A stretch of DNA of 5,559 nt from Chitinophagaceae bacterium (lineage in GTDB: Bacteria; Bacteroidota; Bacteroidia; Chitinophagales; Chitinophagaceae). The stretch is taken from the NCBI GenBank assembly GCA_025351145.1, contig JANXWM010000012.1, positions 1-5,559 on the forward strand, given 5' to 3'. Under the pieces are notes generated by a model. That model was not told where the DNA came from. It saw nothing but the letters and a program-made list of their open reading frames with translations, and made no database searches. Made by a program: the position numbers and the translations under genes. Shown piece by piece: positions 1 through 5,438 of the stretch. Position 1 is the stretch's first letter. Every line of letters begins with the position of its first letter.

Positions 1-19
1 CTGTATTTGTTTTTTGGTT

Positions 20-50
20 TTTGTTCCCTTGCCGTAAATAAAAAGCTTTG
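20..50 (+). promoter_or_regulatory. Possible Bacteroidota-type promoter for the rhomboid gene
   Basis: A TTTG (20-23) is followed after 19 bases by AAGCTTTG (43-50), which matches the Bacteroidota -7 consensus TAnnTTTG except for its first base. An overlapping alternative is CTTG (28-31), 19 bases, then TATATTTA (51-58). Either would start transcription roughly 35-45 bases before the ATG at 98. The region is very T-rich, so chance matches are likely and the call is tentative. Confidence 0.3.
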
Positions 51-97
51 TATATTTAATTTTATACTTAAAAATAATCACCTCATAATATTAAACA

Positions 98-931
98 ATG
101 GGAACCTTAGGTGTTATCAGTTTACTTATCATCATTGCTAATATCATCGTTTCCTATAAAGGGTTTAAGGATCGTGGTTTTTATGCCCAATACAGTTTTG
201 AAGTGGAGAAAATCCTTCTTTATAAAGACTATAAACGGCTTGTTACCTCAGGGTTCCTGCATGTAAACTGGAGGCACCTTATTTTCAATATGCTGGCACT
301 TTATTTTTTTAGCGGGAGCCTTGAAAATTATATCGGCCCGCTGTATTTCCTCATCATTTATTTTGCCAGTTTAATTGGCGGGGAACTGCTTTCGTTATTC
401 ATTCACAGGAACCAGGGCGACTATGGTTCTGTAGGTGCATCAGGAGCCATCAGCGGAATTATTTTTGCTTCAATTGCACTGTTTCCAGGCATGCAGATAG
501 GCATGCTTTTTTTACCCATTTCTTTCCCGGCATGGCTATATGGCCTTGCATATATTTTATATTCTATTTATGGCATAAAATCGGGCAACAGCAACATTGG
601 ACACGATGCGCATTTGGGCGGCGGTTTAATAGGCATGCTCATCGCCATATTGCTTTATCCTTCGTCACTTGTCGTTAACCTTATACCCATCTTACTCATA
701 TTTATACCTGCCGCTGTGTTTATTTATATCATTATTACACGGCCGGGTTTTTTACTTATTGATAATTACTTTTTCAAGAAACATCATTTCTATTCAGTTG
801 ATCATAAATACAACTACACTAAACAGCAGCAGCAGGCAGAGCTCGACCATCTGCTCGACCAGATAAACAAGAAAGGATATAGCAGCCTTTCACAAAAAGA
901 AAAAAACAGGTTGAAAGATTTATCAAAATAA
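98..931 (+). CDS. Rhomboid family intramembrane serine protease
   Basis: This 277-residue multi-pass membrane protein should cleave transmembrane segments of other membrane proteins inside the inner membrane; its substrate cannot be told. Seen: a first membrane helix (about 4-20), a loop with YKRLVTSGFLH (45-55) resembling the rhomboid L1 region, then H55, H60 and N64 in the HxxxxHxxxN motif, GASG (113-116) with catalytic Ser115, and AHLGG (171-175) with catalytic His172. Hydrophobic stretches near 80-102, 117-160 and 173-214 give about six to seven helices. After residue 215 comes a soluble tail with a four-glutamine run (243-246) and a helical segment of the form DHLLDQINKKGYSSLS (250-265), which resembles a tail often present on Bacteroidota rhomboids (DUF6576-like, from memory). 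All catalytic residues are present, so it is probably active. ATG at 98 is chosen because it directly precedes the first membrane helix. It is convergent with the OmpA-like gene. Confidence 0.95.
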   Translation: MGTLGVISLLIIIANIIVSYKGFKDRGFYAQYSFEVEKILLYKDYKRLVTSGFLHVNWRHLIFNMLALYFFSGSLENYIGPLYFLIIYFASLIGGELLSLFIHRNQGDYGSVGASGAISGIIFASIALFPGMQIGMLFLPISFPAWLYGLAYILYSIYGIKSGNSNIGHDAHLGGGLIGMLIAILLYPSSLVVNLIPILLIFIPAAVFIYIIITRPGFLLIDNYFFKKHHFYSVDHKYNYTKQQQQAELDHLLDQINKKGYSSLSQKEKNRLKDLSK

Positions 932-964
932 TTGGCCGGGCAATTTAACAGGTATGAAGCTTTA

Positions 965-1004
965 CTTGCGTCGCACTCTTGTACAGGATCAATGCTATTG
1001 AGCT
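965..1004 (+). repeat. Intergenic repeat copy A: 20-base core plus hairpin
   Basis: The core CTTGCGTCGCACTCTTGTAC (965-984) is identical to bases 5305-5324. It contains a hyphenated palindrome, TGCG-T-CGCA (967-975), and ends in the palindrome GTAC. One base later, GGATCAAT (986-993) can pair with ATTGAGCT (997-1004) around the 3-base loop GCT; TCAAT/ATTGA is perfect, with one A/G mismatch and an outer G-C and G-U pair. There is no T-run after it, so it is not a normal terminator. It lies in the convergent gap between the rhomboid and OmpA-like genes. No coding function is apparent. Confidence 0.75.
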
Positions 1005-1031
1005 GTGGGTTCCGGATTCAATTTCTAAAAC

Positions 1032-1063
1032 AAAAAGGAGCATAATCAATTATGCCCCTTTTT
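1032..1063. terminator. Bidirectional hairpin terminator, stronger on the minus strand
   Basis: AAAAAGGAGCATAA (1032-1045) and TTATGCCCCTTTTT (1050-1063) form a 14-position stem around the tetraloop TCAA. The only imperfection is A1039 opposite C1056. In a minus-strand transcript the same position is a U-G wobble, so the stem is fully paired there and is followed by TTTTTGTTTT, an ideal U-tract for the OmpA-like gene that ends 20 bases earlier. In the plus direction it would end rhomboid transcripts about 100 bases after the stop codon, with a mismatch in the stem and a U-run formed by the stem itself. Confidence 0.85.
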
Positions 1064-1082
1064 AAAACTTTGAATAATCGAG

Positions 1083-1973
1083 CTACTTTTTAGGCTCAAG
1101 CAATTTAAAGAACTGATCCAATTGTGGTAAAATAACAATTCTTGTTCTGCGGTTTGCACCCCGGCCTTCTGCTGAATCGTTGGCAGATACCGGTAAATAT
1201 TCAGAGCGGCCTGCAGCAGACATTTGTGCGGGATTAATTCCATACTGGTTTTGTAAAATACGCACCACTGAAGTAGCACGTTTTACGCTAAGGTCCCAGT
1301 TGTCTAATAAAACGCCGCTTCCTTTGTAAGCAACATTATCAGTATGGCCTTCCACCATAAATTCAATATCAGGCTGTGCTTTTAAAACTGTGGCAACTTT
1401 TCCCAACACTTCCTTTGCCCTGTCTGTAACATCGAAGCTGCCGCTTTTGAACAATAGCTTGTCTGAAATATCAATGTACACTACACCTTTATCGACTTTA
1501 ATGTTGATGTCTTTATCATCAAGGTTACCAATGGCACCTTTAAGGTTCATCACCAAAGCCATATTCAAAGAATCTTTACTGGCAAGTGATGACTGCAGGT
1601 TTTGGATATAAGCATCTTTTGCACCAATATTTTCCAATGATTTTTTTACACTTTCAGCCTGGCTGTTGGTTAGCACTGACAATGACTGCAACTGGTTAAG
1701 CATGGTTGTGCTGTTCTGTTTAAGGTAGTCATTTTGTTTTTGAAGATCAGCAACCTGGTTTTTGAGGTAACTGTTGTCATTGTCAGCAGTAGTTTTTTGT
1801 GCAGAGATGTCTGTTTTTTGTTTTTGACAGTCATTGTATTCACCAAGAAGTGTAGAGTATTTAGTTGTAAGCTCAGCATTTTTAGACTCTGCATCTTTAA
1901 ATTTTTTTGTGCTTACGCAGGAAAATAATGTTACTGCCATTGAACTAAGTAATACCAGTTGTTTAACTTTCAT
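1083..1973 (-). CDS. OmpA-family peptidoglycan-binding lipoprotein with coiled coil
   Basis: This 296-residue cell-envelope protein probably anchors the outer membrane to peptidoglycan. Seen: a lipoprotein signal peptide, MKVKQLVLLSSMAVTLFSC, with lipidation Cys19 (Phe at -2 is slightly unusual); a charged, Gln/Lys/Asn-rich coiled coil (about 25-135); and a C-terminal OmpA-like domain (about 170-283). That domain has GHTDN (209-213), NWDLS (225-229), R232-A233 and NRRTRI (274-279). By comparison with E. coli OmpA, D212 and R232 should hold the diaminopimelate of peptidoglycan. There is no eight-stranded barrel, so attachment is by lipid, as in Pal-like proteins. The frame is open for 24 more codons upstream, to 2045, but that stretch overlaps the predicted promoter and would bury the signal peptide, so ATG at 1973 is preferred. 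It is divergent from ccmE and ends just before a strong terminator. Confidence 0.93.
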   Translation of the reverse strand: MKVKQLVLLSSMAVTLFSCVSTKKFKDAESKNAELTTKYSTLLGEYNDCQKQKTDISAQKTTADNDNSYLKNQVADLQKQNDYLKQNSTTMLNQLQSLSVLTNSQAESVKKSLENIGAKDAYIQNLQSSLASKDSLNMALVMNLKGAIGNLDDKDINIKVDKGVVYIDISDKLLFKSGSFDVTDRAKEVLGKVATVLKAQPDIEFMVEGHTDNVAYKGSGVLLDNWDLSVKRATSVVRILQNQYGINPAQMSAAGRSEYLPVSANDSAEGRGANRRTRIVILPQLDQFFKLLEPKK

Positions 1974-2011
1974 AATGGGTTTTTTAGAATAAATAAATTT
2001 GTTGGCATGCA

Positions 2012-2030
2012 GGTAAACATGTGTGTTACC
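2012..2030 (-). promoter_or_regulatory. Hairpin in the 5' leader of the OmpA-like mRNA
   Basis: GGTAAACA (2012-2019) and TGTTACC (2024-2030) pair as seven base pairs with one bulged A around the loop TGTG. If transcription starts near 2036-2039, as the -7 box suggests, this hairpin sits within about ten bases of the 5' end of a leader of roughly 65 bases. A 5'-terminal stem-loop stabilises the abundant ompA mRNA of E. coli; a similar role here is inference by analogy only. Confidence 0.4.
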
Positions 2031-2042
2031 GGTGTACGGCGG

Positions 2043-2050
2043 CAAATGTA
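2043..2050 (-). promoter_or_regulatory. Promoter -7 box for the OmpA-like gene
   Basis: Read on the minus strand, these bases are TACATTTG, a perfect match to the Bacteroidota -7 element TAnnTTTG. No good TTTG is present 17-23 bases upstream, so the -33 half is weak or replaced by an activator. Transcription would start near 2036-2039, downstream of the alternative start codon at 2045, which supports translation from 1973. Confidence 0.6.
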
Positions 2051-2055
2051 ATACC

Positions 2056-2081
2056 TAATGCTGATTTGAGCTGATGCATTA
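2056..2081. repeat. Operator-like inverted and direct repeat upstream of the OmpA-like promoter
   Basis: TAATGC (2056-2061) and GCATTA (2076-2081) form a perfect 6-base inverted repeat. Between and overlapping them, GCTGAT occurs twice (2060-2065 and 2070-2075) with a 10-base period, so both copies face the same side of the helix. The array covers the place where the -33 element of the OmpA-like promoter should be, as expected of a protein-binding site. No regulator is identified. Confidence 0.35.
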
Positions 2082-2122
2082 ATATAACATTTTTTTAATT
2101 GGGGATAATTAGCGATTTAGGT

Positions 2123-2157
2123 GTTCATGCTGCTCATGCCTGAACTGAACGTACAAG
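2123..2157 (-). repeat. Intergenic repeat copy C: diverged, inverted orientation
   Basis: On the minus strand this reads CTTGTACGTTCAG (2157-2145), identical to 13 bases of copy B (5318-5330), with only remnants of the 20-base core before it. As in the other copies, an inverted repeat begins right after GTAC: GTTCA (2150-2146) can pair with TGAAC (2127-2123), and an inner CATG may extend it. On the plus strand TGAAC is doubled (2141-2150). The pairing is looser than in copies A and B, and membership in the same family is inferred from the shared GTAC-plus-hairpin layout. Confidence 0.5.
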
Positions 2158-2161
2158 TGAG

Positions 2162-2188
2162 GAATTTGCGTGACGAAGCAGCAAATTC
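2162..2188. repeat. Perfect 8-base inverted repeat next to copy C
   Basis: GAATTTGC (2162-2169) and GCAAATTC (2181-2188) form a perfect stem around the 11-base loop GTGACGAAGCA. It starts four bases after the copy C core and contains TTGCGT, the sequence also found at the start of the 20-base core in copies A and B, so it may be a rearranged part of the same element. No T-run follows, so it is not a terminator. Confidence 0.55.
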
Positions 2189-2330
2189 ATAACAGGGGAC
2201 GATGCATATGAATTGCCGGTTCAACATATAAAAATGCTGGTTTGACAAAGGTTTTAACTAATTCATTTAACATTTTTAAATATTTAGCGCACAGATGATT
2301 AAACGCATAATTTAAAAATGCTTTTTCGAT

Positions 2331-2338
2331 TACCTTTG
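2331..2338 (+). promoter_or_regulatory. Promoter -7 box for ccmE-ccmF
   Basis: TACCTTTG matches the Bacteroidota -7 element TAnnTTTG perfectly. The only candidate -33 sequence is TTTA at 2311-2314 with a 16-base spacer, slightly short. Transcription would start near 2343-2346, leaving a leader of only about ten bases before the ATG at 2355. This suits a start read without a Shine-Dalgarno sequence. Confidence 0.6.
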
Positions 2339-2354
2339 CATCAAATCTATATTA

Positions 2355-2786
2355 ATGAAGAAGATGCATATTGTTGCCCTGGTACTGATTGCGGTTGCAA
2401 TTGCAGTGCTCATTAGTTTTATGGGCGATGTAACAACTTATGATACAATTGCTGTTGCCAGGCAAAAACCAGGCAAGGCTGTTACCCTTGTTGCCAGGGT
2501 AGATAAATCTCAACCTATGGAATATGATCCCGTAAAAAATCCCAATTACCTTAGTTTTACAGCCCTTGATACATTGGGCAATTCTATAAAAGTGGTTTAT
2601 CACAATGCAAAACCAACTGATATGGAAAAAAGTGAAAGAATTGTATTGAAAGGCAGTGTACAGAATAATGAATTTGAATGCAAGGATATATTGTTAAAAT
2701 GCCCTTCGAAATATAAAGACGATAAGAATGCAACCCAGAAAAACCTGAATGCCTCTTATGAATATATTGACTCAGCCAAATCTTAA
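2355..2786 (+). CDS. ccmE: Cytochrome c maturation heme chaperone CcmE, Cys-type
   Basis: This 143-residue protein should bind heme covalently at the outer face of the inner membrane and hand it to the CcmF ligation machinery. Seen: a short basic start, one membrane anchor (about 5-23), an OB-fold-sized periplasmic domain (about 28-115) with the family-like stretches VTLVARVD (43-50), SFTALDTLGNSIKVVY (67-82) and ERIVLKGSV (94-102), and a hydrophilic tail. The classical HxxxY heme-binding motif (His130 in E. coli) is replaced by CPSKY, with C116 and Y120, the CxxxY form described in Desulfovibrio and archaea. A second cysteine, C109, lies seven residues earlier. Length is close to that of other CcmE proteins. 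Its TAA is 28 bases before ccmF, so the two are probably co-transcribed. The first ATG is chosen because it gives the usual short cytoplasmic lead and follows the promoter box closely. Confidence 0.92.
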   Translation: MKKMHIVALVLIAVAIAVLISFMGDVTTYDTIAVARQKPGKAVTLVARVDKSQPMEYDPVKNPNYLSFTALDTLGNSIKVVYHNAKPTDMEKSERIVLKGSVQNNEFECKDILLKCPSKYKDDKNATQKNLNASYEYIDSAKS

Positions 2787-2814
2787 GTGACGTAAGAAAA
2801 AAGTTAAATCCCTA

Positions 2815-5259
2815 ATGAATTATATTGGAGAACATTTATTGCCGGGCCAGTTAGGCCATTTTTTTGCTGTTCTTTCACTGGTTGCTTCACTGGTTGCCAC
2901 CATTGCTTATTTTAAAGCAAATAAAACTGCCCTGCCCGATGAAAAACAAAGCTGGCTGCGTTTGGCAAGAATGGCTTTTTTAACAGAAACCATTTCTGTA
3001 CTAAGTATTTTCTTAATTCTTTATTTTCTTATCTCCAATCATTACCATGAATACTATTATGCATGGGACCATTCTTCACGTTCGTTGCAACAGCAGTATT
3101 TGCTTGCAAGTTTTTGGGAAGGGCAGGAGGGGAGTTTTATGCTTTGGAGTTTTTGGCATTGTGTGCTTGGTTGGGTGTTTACATGGCGTGTGAAAAAGTG
3201 GGAAGCTCCTGTATTGACCGTAATCAGTTTTGCACAATTCTGCATCGCTACCATGCTGGTTGGTATTTATTTCTTCGATACAAAGGTTGGCAGTAACCCA
3301 TTCATCCTGTTCAGGGATCAAATGGGCAATATGCCACTTTTTGCAAATCCGGATTATTTAAGTTTCCCAAGAATAAAAGAGGGTAATGATCTTAACAGCC
3401 TTCTTCAAAACTACTGGATGGTGATACACCCTCCGGTATTATTTCTTGGGTTTGCCTCAACTATTATTCCTTTTGGGTTTGCTTATGCAGGCCTTTTAAA
3501 CAAGGATCATAGCTGGACCAAGCCAGCCATTTCATGGGCTTGTTTTTCCGGGGCTGTACTGGGCACAGGAATTATGATGGGTGCTGCGTGGGCTTATGAA
3601 AGTTTAAGCTTTGGAGGCTACTGGGCATGGGACCCTGTTGAAAATGCTTCCCTGGTTCCCTGGCTTATTTTAATTGCTGGTTTGCACATGAACCTGATTT
3701 ATAAGAGTACAGGTTATTCTTTAAAAAGCACTTATATCTTCTACATATTTTCATTCTCCATGGTGCTGTATTCTACTTTTCTTACAAGGAGCGGCATTTT
3801 GGGTGATACTTCGGTACATGCTTTTACAGGCGCAGATATGACTACGCAGTTGGTCTTATTTTTCCTTGTATTTTTTGTACCTGTATTGATCTTGTTTTTC
3901 GTAAGAAGAAAATCAATACCCACCATAAGAAAAGAAGAAAGTTCTTACAGTCGTGAGTTCTGGATGTTCATTGGTTCGCTGGTTTTATTTCTTTCCGCTA
4001 TTATTATTATTGCCAAAACATCTACTCCTGTTTTCAATAAAATTTTTGAAACCAATATTGCTCCGCCGGAAGATCCAAAGTTTGCACACAACCAGGTACA
4101 GATTTTTATTGCAATCATTATTGGTATACTTACGGCGGTTACGCAATACCTTAAATATAAAGACACACCCAAAGGTTATTTCATTAAAAAAATATGGCTT
4201 CCAACCCTTATCGCTGTTGTCTGTAGTGGTTTAATAAGCGCTTTTGGAAATATTGATTATACTGAGAAAGGCATAGGTTATCTTGTTGCTATCCATGTTG
4301 CCATATTTGCATCAGTTTATGGTATTGTTGCAAATGCATCGTATGTATGGATAGTTTTAAAAGGCAAACTAAAAGTTGCCGGCCCATCTGTTGCACATAT
4401 AGGTTTTGCGCTTTTTCTTTTTGGGGTGCTTATATCTTCAAGCAAAAAAGAAGTGCTGAGTGAAAACACAACAGGTATTAATTTATTTCAAAAAACAAAA
4501 GACCAGGACCCTGCAGAAAACATTACGTTGTTCAAGGGAATAAAAACAGATATGGGTAAATATGATGTTACCTATTTACGCGATACTGCAAATGATTTCG
4601 ACCGCAAGAAATATTTCGAACTAAAATTTGAAAGTAAAGACGGGATTAATAATTTCTATCTCTACCCCGATGTATTGCAAAACAATAAAGGCCAGGAAGG
4701 CTTTTCGGCTAATCCGGATAAAAAGCACTACTTAGACAGGGACATTTTTGCTTATGTTACCACCTGGAGCGGGATGGCAGCAAAGGACGACACTGCTTCT
4801 TTCCGGGCTGCTTTTATAAAAGCCGGTGACAGCACCTATTATTCAAACGGTATCATCATTTTGAATAAAGTGCAGATTAATCCGGAGAATTTTAAACACC
4901 CTGTAAACGCCGGTGAAACCCCTGTAATACTCGATATGACTGTGATTGCAAAGGACGGCAGAAAGTATCCTGTGCAACCCGGGTTCGCCATTAATATGAA
5001 AGACAGTACCATCAGGAATTTACCCGATACTGTTATTGCCCAAAGCCTTATCCTGCGTTTCAATAAAATAACAGATGAAACAACCGGAGCCATGCAAATA
5101 GGCATAAAAGAAACCCAGAACCTAAACGATTTAATGACGTTGAAGGTGTACCAGTTCCCCTGGATCGGTGTTGTTTGGATTGGCGTCATCATTATGGTAA
5201 TTGGCCTGTTGATGAGTATGGTACAGCGGATTAAAAAATCAAAACTCTCTGTTGCGTAA
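2815..5259 (+). CDS. ccmF: Cytochrome c maturation heme lyase subunit CcmF (CcmF/CcsA family)
   Basis: This 814-residue multi-pass inner-membrane protein should take heme from CcmE and attach it to the CxxCH motif of exported apocytochromes c. Seen: about fifteen membrane helices; WEGQEGSFMLW (101-111); IHPPVLF (204-210) with H205, the likely first periplasmic heme-ligand histidine; the tryptophan-rich WWD signature FGGYWAWDPVENASLVPW (266-283); H291 just after it, a membrane histidine; TSVHAF (332-337) with H335, the second periplasmic ligand; and H528 in a later helix, the second membrane histidine. A soluble region (about 542-780) precedes the last helix (782-803). The protein is much longer than E. 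coli CcmF (about 647 residues), mainly through this region. Automatic annotation may call it CcsA because the WWD domain is shared, but the companion ccmE favours CcmF. No ccmABC, ccmG or ccmH is in view. Confidence 0.95.
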   Translation: MNYIGEHLLPGQLGHFFAVLSLVASLVATIAYFKANKTALPDEKQSWLRLARMAFLTETISVLSIFLILYFLISNHYHEYYYAWDHSSRSLQQQYLLASFWEGQEGSFMLWSFWHCVLGWVFTWRVKKWEAPVLTVISFAQFCIATMLVGIYFFDTKVGSNPFILFRDQMGNMPLFANPDYLSFPRIKEGNDLNSLLQNYWMVIHPPVLFLGFASTIIPFGFAYAGLLNKDHSWTKPAISWACFSGAVLGTGIMMGAAWAYESLSFGGYWAWDPVENASLVPWLILIAGLHMNLIYKSTGYSLKSTYIFYIFSFSMVLYSTFLTRSGILGDTSVHAFTGADMTTQLVLFFLVFFVPVLILFFVRRKSIPTIRKEESSYSREFWMFIGSLVLFLSAIIIIAKTSTPVFNKIFETNIAPPEDPKFAHNQVQIFIAIIIGILTAVTQYLKYKDTPKGYFIKKIWLPTLIAVVCSGLISAFGNIDYTEKGIGYLVAIHVAIFASVYGIVANASYVWIVLKGKLKVAGPSVAHIGFALFLFGVLISSSKKEVLSENTTGINLFQKTKDQDPAENITLFKGIKTDMGKYDVTYLRDTANDFDRKKYFELKFESKDGINNFYLYPDVLQNNKGQEGFSANPDKKHYLDRDIFAYVTTWSGMAAKDDTASFRAAFIKAGDSTYYSNGIIILNKVQINPENFKHPVNAGETPVILDMTVIAKDGRKYPVQPGFAINMKDSTIRNLPDTVIAQSLILRFNKITDETTGAMQIGIKETQNLNDLMTLKVYQFPWIGVVWIGVIIMVIGLLMSMVQRIKKSKLSVA

Positions 5260-5304
5260 GTCTTAACTTTTTGTACCGAACTAAAGAATCTTTATTGATC
5301 GTTC

Positions 5305-5343
5305 CTTGCGTCGCACTCTTGTACGTTCAGAACTATTCTGAAC
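5305..5343 (+). repeat. Intergenic repeat copy B: 20-base core plus perfect hairpin
   Basis: The core CTTGCGTCGCACTCTTGTAC (5305-5324) is identical to copy A. It is followed immediately by GTTCAGAA-CTA-TTCTGAAC (5325-5343), a perfect 8-base stem with a 3-base loop. The stem differs from that of copy A in nearly every base, while its position and loop size are kept. No T-run follows on either strand, so termination is unlikely to be the main role. It lies about 45 bases after the ccmF stop codon. Confidence 0.8.
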
Positions 5344-5352
5344 AAATACAAA

Positions 5353-5415
5353 ACCGCACACACGCAAAGCCGCAGAGTACAAATTATTCTCTTTGCGCCT
5401 CTCAGTCTCTGCGGT
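5353..5415. repeat. Imperfect palindrome made of 8-base units
   Basis: The left arm consists of three 8-base units, CCGCACAC (5354-5361), ACGCAAAG (5362-5369) and CCGCAGAG (5370-5377). After a 13-base spacer the right arm has three units of the complementary kind, CTTTGCGC (5391-5398), CTCTCAGT (5399-5406) and CTCTGCGG (5407-5414). Folded as one hairpin, including the outer A5353-T5415 pair, about 19 of 25 positions pair, one by G-U. Two better local pairings cross each other: 5363-5369 with 5391-5397 and 5370-5377 with 5407-5414. Similar CGCAAAG/CTTTGCG repeats are, from memory, common between genes in this phylum. It may act as a transcription barrier between the convergent genes. Confidence 0.7.
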
Positions 5416-5438
5416 ATTATCTACGCTTCTATACAACT

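Larger units (their letters stand above)
1974..2354. other. Divergent intergenic region between the OmpA-like gene and ccmE
   Basis: This 381-base gap holds promoters for both directions, a leader hairpin, an operator-like repeat pair and a diverged inverted repeat element, listed separately. A short palindrome, TAATT-GGGGAT-AATTA (2096-2111), lies between the OmpA-like promoter and the repeat element. Between 2189 and 2330 I see only AT-rich sequence with weak, short inverted repeats (for example ATATG at 2208-2212 and CATAT at 2225-2229), and no convincing open frame, tRNA or riboswitch. Confidence 0.7.

Noticed and set aside
824..835. Four CAG repeats in the rhomboid gene
   Set aside because: Four codons of in-frame glutamine in a hydrophilic linker are unremarkable and too short to call a variable tract.
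1974..2045. 24-codon N-terminal extension of the OmpA-like protein
   Set aside because: It contains the leader hairpin and overlaps the -7 box, the predicted transcription start lies inside it, and it would put a non-signal sequence before a clear lipoprotein signal peptide.
2352..2603. 83-codon open frame on the minus strand across ccmE
   Set aside because: It is antisense to a clearly recognised ccmE, and the reading shows no family features.
4839..5192. 117-codon open frame on the minus strand inside ccmF
   Set aside because: It lies wholly within the ccmF coding sequence, has no promoter or family resemblance, and is an antisense shadow.
5282..5294. TAAAG-AAT-CTTTA hairpin as a ccmF terminator
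   Set aside because: The stem is only five mostly A-T pairs and no T-run follows, so it is too weak to call.
965..5343. CRISPR-like interpretation of the repeated 20-base core
   Set aside because: The copies are 4.3 kb apart in different gaps with genes between them, with no regular spacers and no cas genes.
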